A stretch of DNA of 64,000 nucleotides from Isoetes taiwanensis (taxonomy: Eukaryota; Streptophyta; Lycopodiopsida; Isoetales; Isoetaceae), in contig JAJEKV010000032.1 in assembly GCA_021234155.1 (NCBI GenBank), positions 14,090,283-14,154,282 on the forward strand, given 5' to 3'. The translations under genes were made by a program, and so were the position numbers. Position 1 is the stretch's first letter, and each line of letters starts with the position of its first letter. Below the pieces are notes generated by a model. It was not told the origin of the DNA, ran no database searches, and saw only the letters and a list, made by a program, of their open reading frames with translations. This document shows positions 1-10,218 of this stretch, piece by piece.

Positions 1-351
1 AGTAACATCGAGATCCTGTATGGCAGACCAAGATAAACAAGGGGTTTGCAAAGGAATATGGAATACCTCAGAAATCAGGTGCTGAGTCAGCGAAATGGTG
101 GTGCCATCGACCACTGTGGTGTATCCATGCGGGCTATTGACGATGTTCGCGATGAACTGCTTCAACTGGTCAGGATTTGGAGCCGGAAGTTCCATTTGAG
201 AGAATTCGTAAAGTTTCTGGCGTTCTGCGACTGCACGATTCGGGCCAACAAGGGCTTCACGGAAAGTGGGCGTCAAGAAAGATACTGACTCGAAAAGAGA
301 CAGTTCCCTGGGAGCAGTAGCTTGAAGTGTAAGAAATTTTGGGGCCGCCAT
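1..351 (-). CDS. Extra ORF beyond pol of the gypsy element (partial, runs off left edge)
   Basis: Reading the minus strand from an ATG at 351, the frame stays open for all 117 codons to the window edge. The ATG sits in a good plant start context (GCCATGGCG). I do not recognise the product. It begins MAAPKFLTLQ, is rich in Leu and Pro, and contains the stretch TTISLTQHLISEVFHIP, which resembles the N-terminal parts of plant-mobile-domain-like or retroelement accessory proteins; that resemblance is an impression only. It lies on the same strand as, and about 950 nt downstream of, the integrase end of the gypsy element, so it may be an accessory ORF between pol and the 3' LTR, as known in Athila/Tat-type elements. 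Alternatively it is the first exon of an unrelated gene. The C-terminus is outside the window. Confidence 0.5.
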   Translation of the reverse strand, partial: MAAPKFLTLQATAPRELSLFESVSFLTPTFREALVGPNRAVAERQKLYEFSQMELPAPNPDQLKQFIANIVNSPHGYTTVVDGTTISLTQHLISEVFHIPLQTPCLSWSAIQDLDVT

Positions 352-893
352 GGCAAAGAGCTTCAGAAAAGAACGGTGATGCAAAGGCGGAGAGCGGAGA
401 CAGAAGGCGAAGAACGGAGGACGAAGGCGCAGAGGGACGAAAAGGTTTAGGGCGCGCAAATGGAGGTGAAGAGGCATGATAAGGGCGAAGCTGCAACCGT
501 TGATGGTGCCAGGTGTCGAAAGATGCCAAGGAGGCGATTGAGAGGCAAAAATTTGGCTAAGTCCCCAAACAACAAAGGGAGAAGTAATGAACGGTGGAGA
601 TGAGGCGTGAGAGAATGATGGGATGTGACAGATGGCCAAAGGACACACATTAATGTTCGACGGGCGTGAAAAGAAGCAATGGCATTTAATGCTGGCAACT
701 CGAAGTGGGATATCATTAAAACGAATGTGTCAGAGGGTACCATGGCTAGATATGCGGCGGGAGAAAAGATTCTCTTTTTAGAAACAGCCTTGCATTGCAA
801 ACACGTTGGCGATTTTTTTTGATTGGTCCACGTCGACAAGGAGTTCCTCAGTTGGCTATATAAGACGAACCGGGAGTGAAGCGAAGGCATCCG
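352..893. other. Spacer with a TATA-like box and CCAAT box between two ORFs
   Basis: No convincing coding frame. A TATA-like CTATATAAG at 856-864 reads as CTTATATAG on the other strand. An ATTGG (CCAAT on the minus strand) lies about 35 nt away near 822-826, next to an ACGT core. These could be a promoter for the minus-strand ORF at 351 (leader of nearly 500 nt) or, less well, for the plus ORF at 894, where the leader would be almost absent. Confidence 0.3.
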
Positions 894-1160
894 ATGGCGC
901 TCAGCATGGCTGCTGCTGGTTTGAACGAGAACTGCACGATGCCCACTAACTGTCAAGAGTGGATTACTTGCAAAATGAATTGTCTGGACCTCTGGCGCTG
1001 CCACAATCGTGGCCTGAGAATGGATGGCTGGTGTTCCGGGATGGCTGAACATCCCGATCCTCATACCAACGGGATGGAGGTGGTTCTGCACCTTCGCTGG
1101 GACCCTGAGCAGAACCTCTACCACATCCTGCGCATCACCTCTGCTCCGAACCCGGAGTAG
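894..1160 (+). CDS. Hypothetical 88-codon ORF antisense to the gypsy element
   Basis: An ORF from ATG 894 to TAG 1158-1160 on the strand opposite the surrounding retroelement. The product is Cys-, Trp- and His-rich in its middle (WRCHNRGLRMDGWC) with no domain I recognise. A TATA-like box lies 30 nt before the ATG, too close for a normal plant leader. Antisense ORFs between pol and the 3' LTR are known in some Tat-lineage gypsy elements, so this could be one; it could equally be a chance frame, since a long minus-strand frame overlaps it. Confidence 0.25.
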   Translation: MALSMAAAGLNENCTMPTNCQEWITCKMNCLDLWRCHNRGLRMDGWCSGMAEHPDPHTNGMEVVLHLRWDPEQNLYHILRITSAPNPE

Positions 1161-1514
1161 AGGGTTTTTCTTCTTAGGACTTAGTAGATAGGGCTCTGAG
1201 CCCGTTTTTGTATATAGGGCAGTGCCCATAGCGGAAATAGCTGGGCTACATTGCCCATTTTTTGTAAAAATTCCACCTATAATATAATATGCCACTGTTT
1301 TAGTCACTTTCGGTTGTGGTTGTTTCTTGAACTGCATCTGTTTGTTGATTGTCGCGTTCTGTGTGATGAAATGTTTTGAGGCGGAAGCCATTAACCAGTG
1401 TAGGTAATGGAGTGCCATCTAACTCGACCCGGTTGGAAAATATTTGGGTCGAACCACTTGAGCGATTTGATAAGGGCCAAGCCAAGCGAATCTTAAGTTT
1501 ACAGGAAAATTTCA

Positions 1515-2570
1515 TCACCGAGAATCATAAAGAAGAACCAAATCTCCTTCTTTGAATGTTTTTGTCTTCAGACGTGTGTCATGTAGAGATTTTTGCAACC
1601 GTTGTCCATGAAGAACACGAATATAAGCATCCCTTCTAAGTTCATCCAACTGTTCCAATTGATAAACCCTTTCTTTGAGTGCAGCAGGCGGATTATGGGC
1701 AGTAGCCAGTTGAAAACGGAGAGTGGGGAGAATGTACTCAAAAGGCATGAGAGCTTCTTGACCATAAACCAATTTGAAAGGAGTGTGACCAGTAGCTATT
1801 TTGAAACAAGTATTGTAAGCCCAAAGAACAGTAGGAAGCTTGGTTTGCCAGTCAGTGCGAGAAGCGTCACAAATTTTCTTGAGAATTGTGACCAGAGTTT
1901 TGTTGGTGCTACGCCAAACCATTCCCTTGAGGATAGTAAGGTGTGCTCTTGTGATGATGTATCAGGAGATAGTCCGTCAGCTCCTTGATGGTATGATTGA
2001 TAAAATGGACACCACGATCACTGACCAGCTCCGTGGGGCAGCCAAATCGCGTGATAATTTGTTGATAGAGGACCTTGGCTGTGCTTGCTGCAGTGTTGTC
2101 TGGAAGTGCGCAAGCTTCCGCCCATTTAGTAGCGTAGTCAGTGAGAACCCGGAATGTAGCGGGACGCGGGTGTGCGGGGAGAGATCGATGGGTCCCACAA
2201 AATCCATTCCCCATTTCTTTGAAGGGAAGTGGCGTGGCGGCCGGCGTCAAGGGAAGAGCGCCACGGGCGTGGGCGCCCCACACGTGACGACAAGCATCAC
2301 ACGTGCGGGCGTGGGCGTGAGCGTCTTTGAAAAGCGTGGGCCAAAAATACCCAGCTAGAAGGATTTTGCGTGCCGTGGTGTCACCATGAAAATGACCACC
2401 ACCTAGCCCTTGATGAGCTTCGCGGACAATATCTGGAACTTCATGAGGTAGAACACAGCGTCGAAGGATGGTATCCTTACCCTTTTTGTAAAGATGTCCG
2501 GCTACCATTGTGTAGTCACGGACGTCGCGGAGAAATTGATGACGACGGGATTGTCGTTTGGCATTAGAGA
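1515..2570 (-). pseudogene. Gypsy integrase
   Basis: The HHCC zinc-binding N-terminus is visible (HQGLGG...H with CDACRH near 2295) and the core contains SDRGVHF for the second catalytic Asp. The first catalytic Asp (DFVGPIDL near 2205) lies in another frame, so a frameshift interrupts the core. Another break at about 1920 separates the third acidic residue from the C-terminal part that begins NKTLVTILKK. The C-terminal part (RDAYIRVLHGQRLQKSLHD) is typical of gypsy integrases. No chromodomain is recognisable in the short frame to 1300. Confidence 0.85.
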
Positions 2571-2599
2571 GCGTCATGTCCTCTGGTGGAAGAGCGCCG

Positions 2600-3850
2600 G
2601 TGAGGAGGTACTGCTGAAAGTCATGGAACCAATGTGGTGTTGCCGTGACTAAAAAGAGTTGAGCGTCAGGAAAGGCGTCTGAGACTCCCGTGGAGGGATC
2701 ATCTGTGTGGATGCGTGAAAGATAATCCGGGACAACGTGAGATTTGCCAGCCTTGTGAACAATTTCAAAAGGGGCAAATTCTTGGAGAAGAAGGACCCAT
2801 CGAGCAATGCGGCCCGTGGGCGTGGATTTGTTGATCAAATAAAGGAGTGCTTGGTGGTCAACAAAGAATTTGATCTGACTGCCTAAAAGATAGTGACGGA
2901 AGCGTTGGACACAGAAAATTAAACCCAAGGCTTCTCGCTCTGTGGCAGAGTAGTTGCGCTCCGAGAATTGAGTTTCCTATTTGGCGTATCGGTTTGGTTT
3001 GTCAGTGTGTGCATCATATTCTTGAGAAAGAACAGCTCCAATAGCAAATGCCGAGACATCGACATGAACATGAAAGGGCTTGTCCCATTGAGGAGGAACA
3101 AGAACCGGGGCCTGAGTAAGCAAAAGCTTCAACTGTTGGAAAGCAGCATCCGCCTGGGAATTCCAGGCCCAGGTGGATTCATCACCCGTGAGTTTATGAA
3201 TGGGATCGGCAATGGCTGCTAGTCCAGGAATGAAGGTGGAGTAATAATTGACCTTACCCAGGAAAGAGCGTGTCTCCTTGATATTGGCTGGTGCTTGAGC
3301 CTTGAGCACACAACTGATTTTGGCAGGATCTGTGGTGATACCTGCTTTGCTGACAACGTGTCCCAAAAGAACACACGAAGTGGCCTTAAAAAGTGCATTT
3401 TCACCGGGATTGAGACTAATGCGGACTCATCACGTTTCGAAAAGGCGAGTTCCAATTTATCCAAATGGTCAGCCATGGAAGCTGTGAGGCGGAGAAGTCA
3501 TCTTGAAAAATTTGCAAGAAGGGATTGTCCTTCAGAAAATCATGAAAAACTGAGAGCATGATACGTTGAAACGTGGATGGAGAGTTTGATAATCCAAAAG
3601 GAACCACCTTGTAGGCAAAAGTGCCCCACGGGGTGGTGAAGGTAGTCTTGAGTTGATCAGATTCTTTGATTGAGATCGATTGTAGCGGAAAAACCATCCA
3701 TGAAGGAGTACATCTCATGTCCGGCAACCTCTTCGGAACACAACCCGTGCGTGGGAAGTGGAAGTGGAAAATGATCACGCTCCGTGGCTTTGATTGAGTT
3801 TTTGGTAGTCCACACAAATGCGGATCTTACCATTGTGTTTGAGTGCAATG
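2600..3850 (-). pseudogene. Gypsy reverse transcriptase and RNase H
   Basis: RT pieces sit in three frames. The first has the block GHEMYSFMDGFSA (about 3720-3690), the second PFGLSNSPSTFQRIM, then FQDD near 3505-3495, corresponding to the catalytic YxDD box with Phe for Tyr. A thumb/connection block (ETRSFLGKVNYYSTFIPGL) follows near 3270-3220. RNase H starts with HVDVSAFAIGAVLSQE near 3065-3020 and continues with FVDHQALLYLI (about 2865) in the frame that starts at 2928. Frameshifts near 3660, 3420-3370 and 2950 make it a pseudogene. Confidence 0.85.
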
Positions 3851-4690
3851 ACGATGGGGCTCACCCATTCGAATGTTTGACCTCATAGATCAAACCCGCG
3901 GCAAGGAGTTTGTCAATTTCGCTTTGACTTCGATCCACGGTAATTTGGGTTGAGCCGATGCATCGTTGCTATCTTTGGGCGTGCATCGGACTTGGTAGGA
4001 ATGGTGAGTTCCCCAAGGTTTTGTTGATCCCCGAAGATCTCGTAGCTCCGGCAAAAAAATGTGTTTGAACTTTTGAAGAGCGTGGCGGCCCTGATACGAT
4101 AGGGTGTCGAAAGATTTTAAAACAATCGGACGGTGATTGTTGCCTACGTCCACAATCTCGACTTGAGGAGTTTGAATATGGGGATAACCGTGTCTGGACA
4201 ATATGAGCAGGAGGTTGAAGCATAACAGGATGCGTGGCACTCTGCGTGGTGAAAAAGAGAGGTTGCTGAGTTTCATCCAGCAGAGGTTGCTTCAGAACAG
4301 CATGTACATCTACAGGAGCGGCAGGAGATTCAGCATCTGAAAAGTGATCAACACGTTGGATGCGATTGCAAGGAGCCAGGTAAGGGTCAAGCAAAGCAGC
4401 CACAGCCTGGTCCTGATCAAGAGTCATTTCTCCCCAAGGATCAGCATATTGAGGTAGGATGATGAGGCGGACTTCGCGCGGTGGAGCACGAACTTGATAG
4501 ATATTCTGGGCGTCCTCAGAATCGGTGTCGGAGAGAGAGGGTTCAGCATTGTCGACGGAAATGATTTTGCCTGTTTCCAAATCCATGGTGGCATTAAGGT
4601 GACCATCTGTGATGACTAACTGATCCGTGGGCCCAAGAATGGATACTCTTGGCCCGGCGGAGAAAAAGGTCCACGACCAACATTTCATAA

Positions 4691-5323
4691 TCACCGGATC
4701 TTCTCCGGCCTTCCAAACACCAAATTCCAAGGGGAATGCGAGATCACCAATGTTGATGTGAAGAAGAGGCGTGGACGCCTTTGAGGTCTCATGATATGGC
4801 CATTGGCCAATTTGATGTCATATGGAGCACGATAGAGTTGTTTGATGCCCATTTGTTTGCGGAGTTTATCCGTGATGAGATTAACTGCGCTACCTCCGTC
4901 AATTTGAACATGGTTGACTTTTGCCCACCGTGGCATGTACCGTGGGTGTAGAGGTAGCAACAGCCCCAACTAAAACGATCGGGGAGTGGTAAGCGGTCCT
5001 TGAGAGCGGGGATGAGTTTCAAAAATCGTTGCAAGACTTAGAGGAATTTTGATTTTTGCCAGCTCCTCTTGGAGTTCCAGAGGCACATGAGAAAAAGGAT
5101 CTGCGGGATCCACAGGTGCTGGAGTGCGTGGTAAGGAAGCTGCAACTTCTTTGAGGAGGTCTACCTCAGCAGCGATATTTGGATATGGCTGAGAGTGTGG
5201 AGGTTGAGACATGGAAGGAGCTTCTTGTCGGTGTTGAGCTCTAGTGGTGGCATGAACATTAGCCAACGTGCGGCCTTCAGCAGCTTGCATGAGGTTCAGA
5301 ATGCTTTGGCGAACTTTAGGCAA
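4691..5323 (-). pseudogene. Gypsy retropepsin region
   Basis: The minus-strand frame ending at 4691 contains the motif VQIDGGSAVNLI, corresponding to the retropepsin active site. Gly replaces the usual Ser or Thr directly after the catalytic Asp (D-G-G-S instead of D-S/T-G), which may lower activity or be lineage-specific. A Pro-rich frame (5323-4970) links it to gag. The frame breaks around 4970 and again near 4700. In an intact element this protease cleaves the Gag-Pol polyprotein. Confidence 0.7.
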
Positions 5324-5443
5324 TGCGGCATGAGTTTCTCCAAGTCAGGTGCAAAGTGAACCTTTTTTTCTTCATTATGAGGAATTGTGTCGACTGCAAA
5401 GGCAGGTTGCATGCCTTTAGGAATAATGGTTAGGGCCGACGCC

Positions 5444-7203
5444 CTAGTCCGGGCGCGTGAAACCAAACCTACCCAATTTGATGGTCGGATTTGGAGGATT
5501 AAGAGCTTGAAAAATTTCTTCCTGTGCTTGTTGTTCCATCTGAGGTTGATTTGCAGGAGCTGGTTGATAGCGTGATTTGAGGTGCACGAGGTGGCTTAGA
5601 AGAACGGGACGCTGGCCTTGTTTGCCATTGGCAATCCAAAGTTGGTAAGCCGTGAGGCGGACCGATGTGGTCTGATTTGTGCCGTGAACGCCGCACCTGA
5701 ACTTGTGGAAGTTGAGGACACGCCGTGGTGGTATGACCCCATTCTTGGACGGTGATAACACCGAAGCTTTTGAAGGATCAAAAGGAGGACGTGTGTTGGG
5801 TCCCCGTTGTTGCTCCTGTTGCTGATAGAGTTGATTGGGTTGCGCCTGCAGTGGTGGCTGCTGATATGGCAATTGGTGCTGAGGTGTTGTTTGCACTTGA
5901 TAAACCATCTTGTTGCGGAAAGGTGTAGGATGAGTGCGAGTGCACTCTTCCGTGGCATGATTGCACATGTTGCAGCGTTTACAATGAGGCGGGCCATTGG
6001 TGGAGTTGCACTCATTCGCCAAGTGGCCTTGATATTTGCAGATATGGCACCAGATCTGACTGCGCTGCGGATTGGCGTGTTGAGGTTGAGCAATGCAAGG
6101 GGAACCATGACGGGTGGAATGAAAGGGAGCTCTGAAGAGCCACGCCACGGGGGAGGAAACATTGGATCGAAAGTGATTGACAAGATCGATAGCTTGCTCC
6201 AAAGTCTTCTTAGCCTTGTGTATTCGGTCATGAGTCGGATAGCTGGAGGAAGTCCTTGGAGAAACCAGACCAAGATCTGGCTCTGTGTGGGGTACTCCTT
6301 GAGTTTGCTTAGCAGAATGTGAAGTCGATCTGCAAAATCCCGGGCGGACTCCGTGGGCTCTTGTTGAAGGTCATTGAGTTGCTTGAGATGAAGTTGATCA
6401 TCATCCGTGGTCCCATAGTGAGAAAGAAAAGCAGTTTTCATTTCGGACCAATCTTGTTTCCAGTGGCTTTTGTTGGACATGAGCCATTGATGAGGGGAGC
6501 CACGCAGCGTGGTGGAAAAGATGTGGAATTTCAGTTGAGGTTGCGCATGACCATTTAGGACAGCCAGAGCCTCGAATTCTTCCATATGGGCCTGAGCACT
6601 TTGGTCTAATGGTTTGCCTTTCGTGTTGCCAAAGGTAGGATAAGTCAGCTTAAGGGTCTGAAAGGTAGAAGTAAAAGTGCTGGGCTGGACAGGAACATGA
6701 TAGTGAGGATATTGAGGTGGAGTTGGAGGGGGTATGGTGCTGGAAAGACCCTGCTGAAGGGGTGGCTGATGTGGAGGTACGGGAGGTGCCTGATCATTGG
6801 GTTTGAGGTCTATAAGATTGTAAACAGGAAGAGCGGTGGGAAAGGTAGGGAAGGGAAATTCCTGGAGAGGAGCAAAAGAGACATGAGGATATCCTGGCCC
6901 ACCCGTAGGGAGATGATGGTTGTGAAGGCAGAGGCGCATGGCCGTAAGACCGATGGATGAAGGCATGTTCGGGGTATGAAAGTAAGGTTGAGCGTGTTGA
7001 GCCGTGATAGGGCTCCCCGATAGTGATGAGGAGACTGAGGTTGTGAGCAATGTTTGCACGCTTGAGGCGGAGAATTTGGACGAGACATGACACGAGGGGT
7101 GGGTGGCGCCGACTGAGCCCGGTGACCGAATGTGGCCTCCCTCAATGTCATAAGCAGATCCATACATGTCACAAACAGCCTTCCCTTCGATGATGGCGCC
7201 CAA
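5444..7203 (-). pseudogene. Gypsy gag with two CCHC zinc knuckles (frameshifted)
   Basis: Gag binds element RNA and forms the cytoplasmic particle. The reading frame opens at 7203 about 190 nt inside the LTR boundary. A Pro/Gln-rich N-terminal half is followed by a retrotransposon-gag block with ARDFADRLHILLSKLKEYP near 6350-6300. The frame then shifts near 6200-6240 into a second frame carrying two knuckles of the form CX2CX4HX4C (CHICKYQGHLANEC and CKRCNMCNHATEEC, about 6056-5946), and ends in a Gln-rich tail. The frame shift means the full gag cannot be made from this copy. Confidence 0.8.
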
Positions 7204-7391
7204 GCGTAGACGCCGCTCGGGGAAAGGAGTTCTTCCTCGCGTGAAGTTTCGGATGCATATGGGCGTATTTAAGAAAGGAAAATCGAATCAGACCGGCGCA
7301 GCGGCATGGTGTTTGGGGGTCGGGTTCGAACTCCGCAAGACAGCCCTCCTGTGGAGGACCCTTGATCTAACAGAGAACTGGGGACTATGTC

Positions 7392-8245
7392 ACGGGATTT
7401 GCAAGAAAAGAACAAGAAGAAGAAAACGTAACAAAAGAGAACAATGAGAGGAAAATGATAAGCTTCCTTGATATCAATGATGAACATACATGAGCTCTCG
7501 CGAATCGAGAGAAGATCAAGAGAGACAAGACTCAAAACTCATCTAAAAACTCATGTGCTAGCTCTACTCATATATATAGTACAATGGCCTTTGGCCCAAT
7601 ATAGACACTCGACCGATCTCGCGTGCCGACTCTCGAAGGAGGCCCCGATTTGCGTGAATATTGACGGTGCCTCTTGAAGTGCCTAGAATCACGCCGACGC
7701 CGACGCTGGGCGGGTGACGGGCCGTCACTTGTCCGAGCGGCACCTCTTGTTGACGGGACGCAGTTTTGACCGCTGCGTGGTTCCGCCGCTTGGTCTTCTG
7801 GCCGAGCCTTTGATGGCTGACCCGCGGGTTGATCGTGGGATCCTTGAGCTTGACCTGGTCCGTCAGATGCATGAATAGTCCCGAACCGTGAGGCACAGGA
7901 CTAACATCTACTCATATATATATAGTACAATGGCCTTTGGCCCAATATAGACATTCCGACCGGGTTCTGCGTCGACTCCTCGAAGGAGGCCCGATTTGCG
8001 GGTGAATGCCGGGCGGTGCCTCTTGAAGTGCCTAGAATCACGCCTGACGCTGACGCAGGCGGTGACGGGCCGTCACTTGTCTGAGCGGCGCCTCTTGTTG
8101 ACGGACGCAGTTTTGACCGCGGGTCCGGCCGCTTGGTCTTCTCACGAGCCTTTGATGGCTGACCCGTGGGTCGACTGTGGATCCTTGTTCTTGACCGTCC
8201 GTCGTATGCATGAATAGTCCTGTACCAGGAGGCACAGGACTAACA
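7392..8245 (-). repeat. 5' LTR of the gypsy element with doubled U3
   Basis: On the minus strand the LTR begins TGTTAGTCCTGTGCC at 8245. A U3 ending with a TATA box (TATATATATGAGTAG) is present twice, at 8245-7907 and 7906-7563. It is followed once by the R/U5 part, ending near CCCGTGACA at about 7392. The two U3 copies are clearly homologous but differ by substitutions and several one-base indels. The U5 end is a judgement based on a CA end; I see no standard initiator-Met primer site next to it. Confidence 0.6.
7563..8245 (-). repeat. Tandem duplication of about 340 bp (U3 x2)
   Basis: Copies 7563-7906 and 7907-8245. Both carry the TATA-like run, the words ATGGCCTTTGGCCCAATATA and TTTGATGGCTGACCC, and the end AGGCACAGGACTAACA. 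The copies differ at scattered positions, including several single-base gains or losses, so the duplication is not recent or the assembly contains indel errors. Confidence 0.85.
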
Positions 8246-8570
8246 TATAGCAAGTTATGAGGACATAAACGGTGAAGACAAATACATACTCTACTCAATG
8301 AGCATGCAAATGTTTAGATTGAATAATTTTTAGTTGAAAAATCTAACTATTTGCCATAATTGATATCCTTTAAATTTGACACTACATGATCAGATATAAG
8401 TAGTATAAGATACTCTAACTTTGTTTAGTTTTATGAAATTTATGAAATATATGACATATACAAAGCATATTGTTGACTTCTTACTCTGAGATATATTAAT
8501 ACAATCCACTTTCTAGGTTCAGTAGCCATGCATGTGTGGCCTGGGTAACGCCAAAATGGATATGTGTCGC
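8246..8570. other. AT-rich spacer between the gypsy and copia elements
   Basis: No coding frame or repeat was recognised. The last five bases (8566-8570, GTCGC) are the left target-site duplicate of the copia element. Confidence 0.5.
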
Positions 8571-8891
8571 TGTCGAGATATATGATATCGAGATCACCAT
8601 CTTGCCGCTAGACGTGATGTATCAGCACTTACAGCACTTATAGCACTCAGCACATAAGTGCTGACTAAGCACCTTATCAGAGTCTAGCAACGGCCCACCA
8701 CTTGTCATAATTAGCTACGGCATTATTAGGAGTGGTTGGTGACGGGAGCAAAGAATATTGCCTGCCCTTTGTATATCTTGTATTCTCACATACGTTTCAA
8801 TACAATTCCTTTTTGCTTTTGTTTTGGGAGCTTGCGCTCTCGGATATTGGTGTGCATCCCCTTCTCTCCCTTTCTTGGTGCAACCTTGATA
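8571..8891 (+). repeat. 5' LTR of the copia element
   Basis: A 321-bp direct repeat starting TGTCGAGATATA and ending CAACCTTGATA. Both ends are fixed by the target duplicate on the left and the primer site on the right. The LTR ends in TA, not the usual CA. It contains TTTGTATATCTTG, a possible TATA element, about 130 bp before its end. Confidence 0.95.
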
Positions 8892-8909
8892 TGGTATCAG
8901 AGCACTAGG
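8892..8909 (+). other. Primer-binding site (initiator tRNA-Met)
   Basis: TGGTATCAGAGC immediately follows the 5' LTR and is the standard plant copia primer site complementary to the 3' end of initiator tRNA-Met. Confidence 0.9.
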
Positions 8910-8941
8910 TGTGCTGAGATTGATTCAAGATCAACACAGCA

Positions 8942-10218
8942 ATGGAGAAGGATGCAAGCTACAATCAGATTACCTTTCCTGGCGGTCGTGTGATTCAAAT
9001 CTTCGATGGCATAGGTTTCCAGCAATGGAAGAGAAGAATGACTCTCATTCTTAAGGCAGAAGGAGTTTGGGGAATTGTTAGTGGCCAAGAACCAGCACCT
9101 GAGCTTGCATCGGATGGCAAGAATAAATCCGTTCTTGATGCTTGGCAACGCCGGGATGACAAGGCTATGGCTACTTACATTGGGCTTTTCATTCTTTGAA
9201 TCTCTTCTTGATGAGGTTCAAGGAGAACAACCATGATTTATGGAATGCTCTCATCCAAGAGCATGAAAAGAAGACTCATACACAAATTGGGCATTTGTAT
9301 GTCAAGTGGTGAATATGCTTATTTGGGAAGAGACCGAGAGTCTTGACAAATTCGCAGATCGCATGAAGAACACCTTCGGGCAGATTGAAGCCTCCGGAGA
9401 AGAGAATAAGATCTCTCCTTCATTGCAATTATTCTTCTTTCTTAGATCCTTACCCAATTCTTTTCCATGCTTTTATGCAAAGCAATCTCATGCAAATTGC
9501 CGACATGGATCTCAATCGTGCAATCACTTCCGTCAAGGAGGAGATTATGATGAGAAAGGATGCTGGGATTATCAAAGACGAGCACAATGCTTTCTTTGCA
9601 GGTCATTCTGAACCTAAGTCCTATGCAAAAGGGAATGAGAAAGCTAAGAAGAAGAAGAATAACAGTAGCAGCAACACCTTCAAGGGTGACGGCAAAGAAA
9701 GGCACAAAGATCCAAGCAAAGAGGTTTGTGACTATTGCAAGAAAGGCAATCATACCGCAGCAGAGTGTAGGAAGAAGATGAAGGATCTTGAGCACAAACT
9801 GAAAGCTTTGGAGACAAACAAAGCTTCAGCCAATGTAGCCCAAATTGTTGAAGAAGTGAGCATAGCCAATGTGGTTCCCTGCAACCCGGATTATATCTAT
9901 CTTTGTAAACAAGTGGCAGCCCCTCGCTCTATCATGGATTCTGGTGCTACAGCTCATATTAGTTGGCACAAGGATTGGTTTGAAAGTTTCAAACCTACCT
10001 CTTCCAATCACATTGTTCAAATCGGCGACAATAGTGAGCATCAAATCTGCGGAATGGGTGACATTCAAGTACCCACAAGTCTTGGTAATTTCACTCTAAA
10101 AGGGGTAATGTATGCTCCTACTTTATGTAAAAGATCTGATTTTTTGCACGCCTTATCGATATGGGCACAAGAGTTATCTTTGATAGTGACGATCGCATTG
10201 TTCGCAGCAAAGTTCTGA
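8942..10218 (+). pseudogene. Copia gag and protease (frameshifted)
   Basis: Gag starts at ATG 8942 (MEKDASYNQI), 51 nt after the LTR, with the usual GFQQWKRRM block of copia gags. The frame breaks at about 9199, 9309 and 9445. A CCHC knuckle (CDYCKKGNHTAAEC) is at about 9730-9771, and the protease active site MDSGATAHIS at about 9934. The frame is lost again near 10140-10218 before integrase. In an intact element these products form the particle and process the polyprotein. Confidence 0.9.

Larger units (their letters stand above)
1300..8245 (-). mobile_element. Ty3/gypsy LTR retrotransposon, degenerate, 5' part with LTR
   Basis: Read on the minus strand, domains appear in the order gag (about 7203-5450), aspartic protease (about 4960-4780), reverse transcriptase (about 3850-3420), RNase H (about 3100-2700), integrase (about 2570-1530) and an integrase tail ending near 1300. 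Protease-RT-RNase H-integrase order with a gypsy-type RT block (KTTFTTPWGTFAYKVVPFGL) identifies Ty3/gypsy. The reading frame changes many times, so the copy is inactive. The 5' LTR lies at about 7392-8245. No matching 3' LTR exists within 1-1300, so the element must continue beyond the left edge or be truncated. Its right end is 325 bp from the copia element. Confidence 0.9.

Noticed and set aside
447-1418. A 323-codon minus-strand frame across the region beyond integrase
   Set aside because: Composition (Ser/Leu/His-rich, no motif) looks like a chance frame. It overlaps the integrase tail end and both smaller ORFs, and has no start context.
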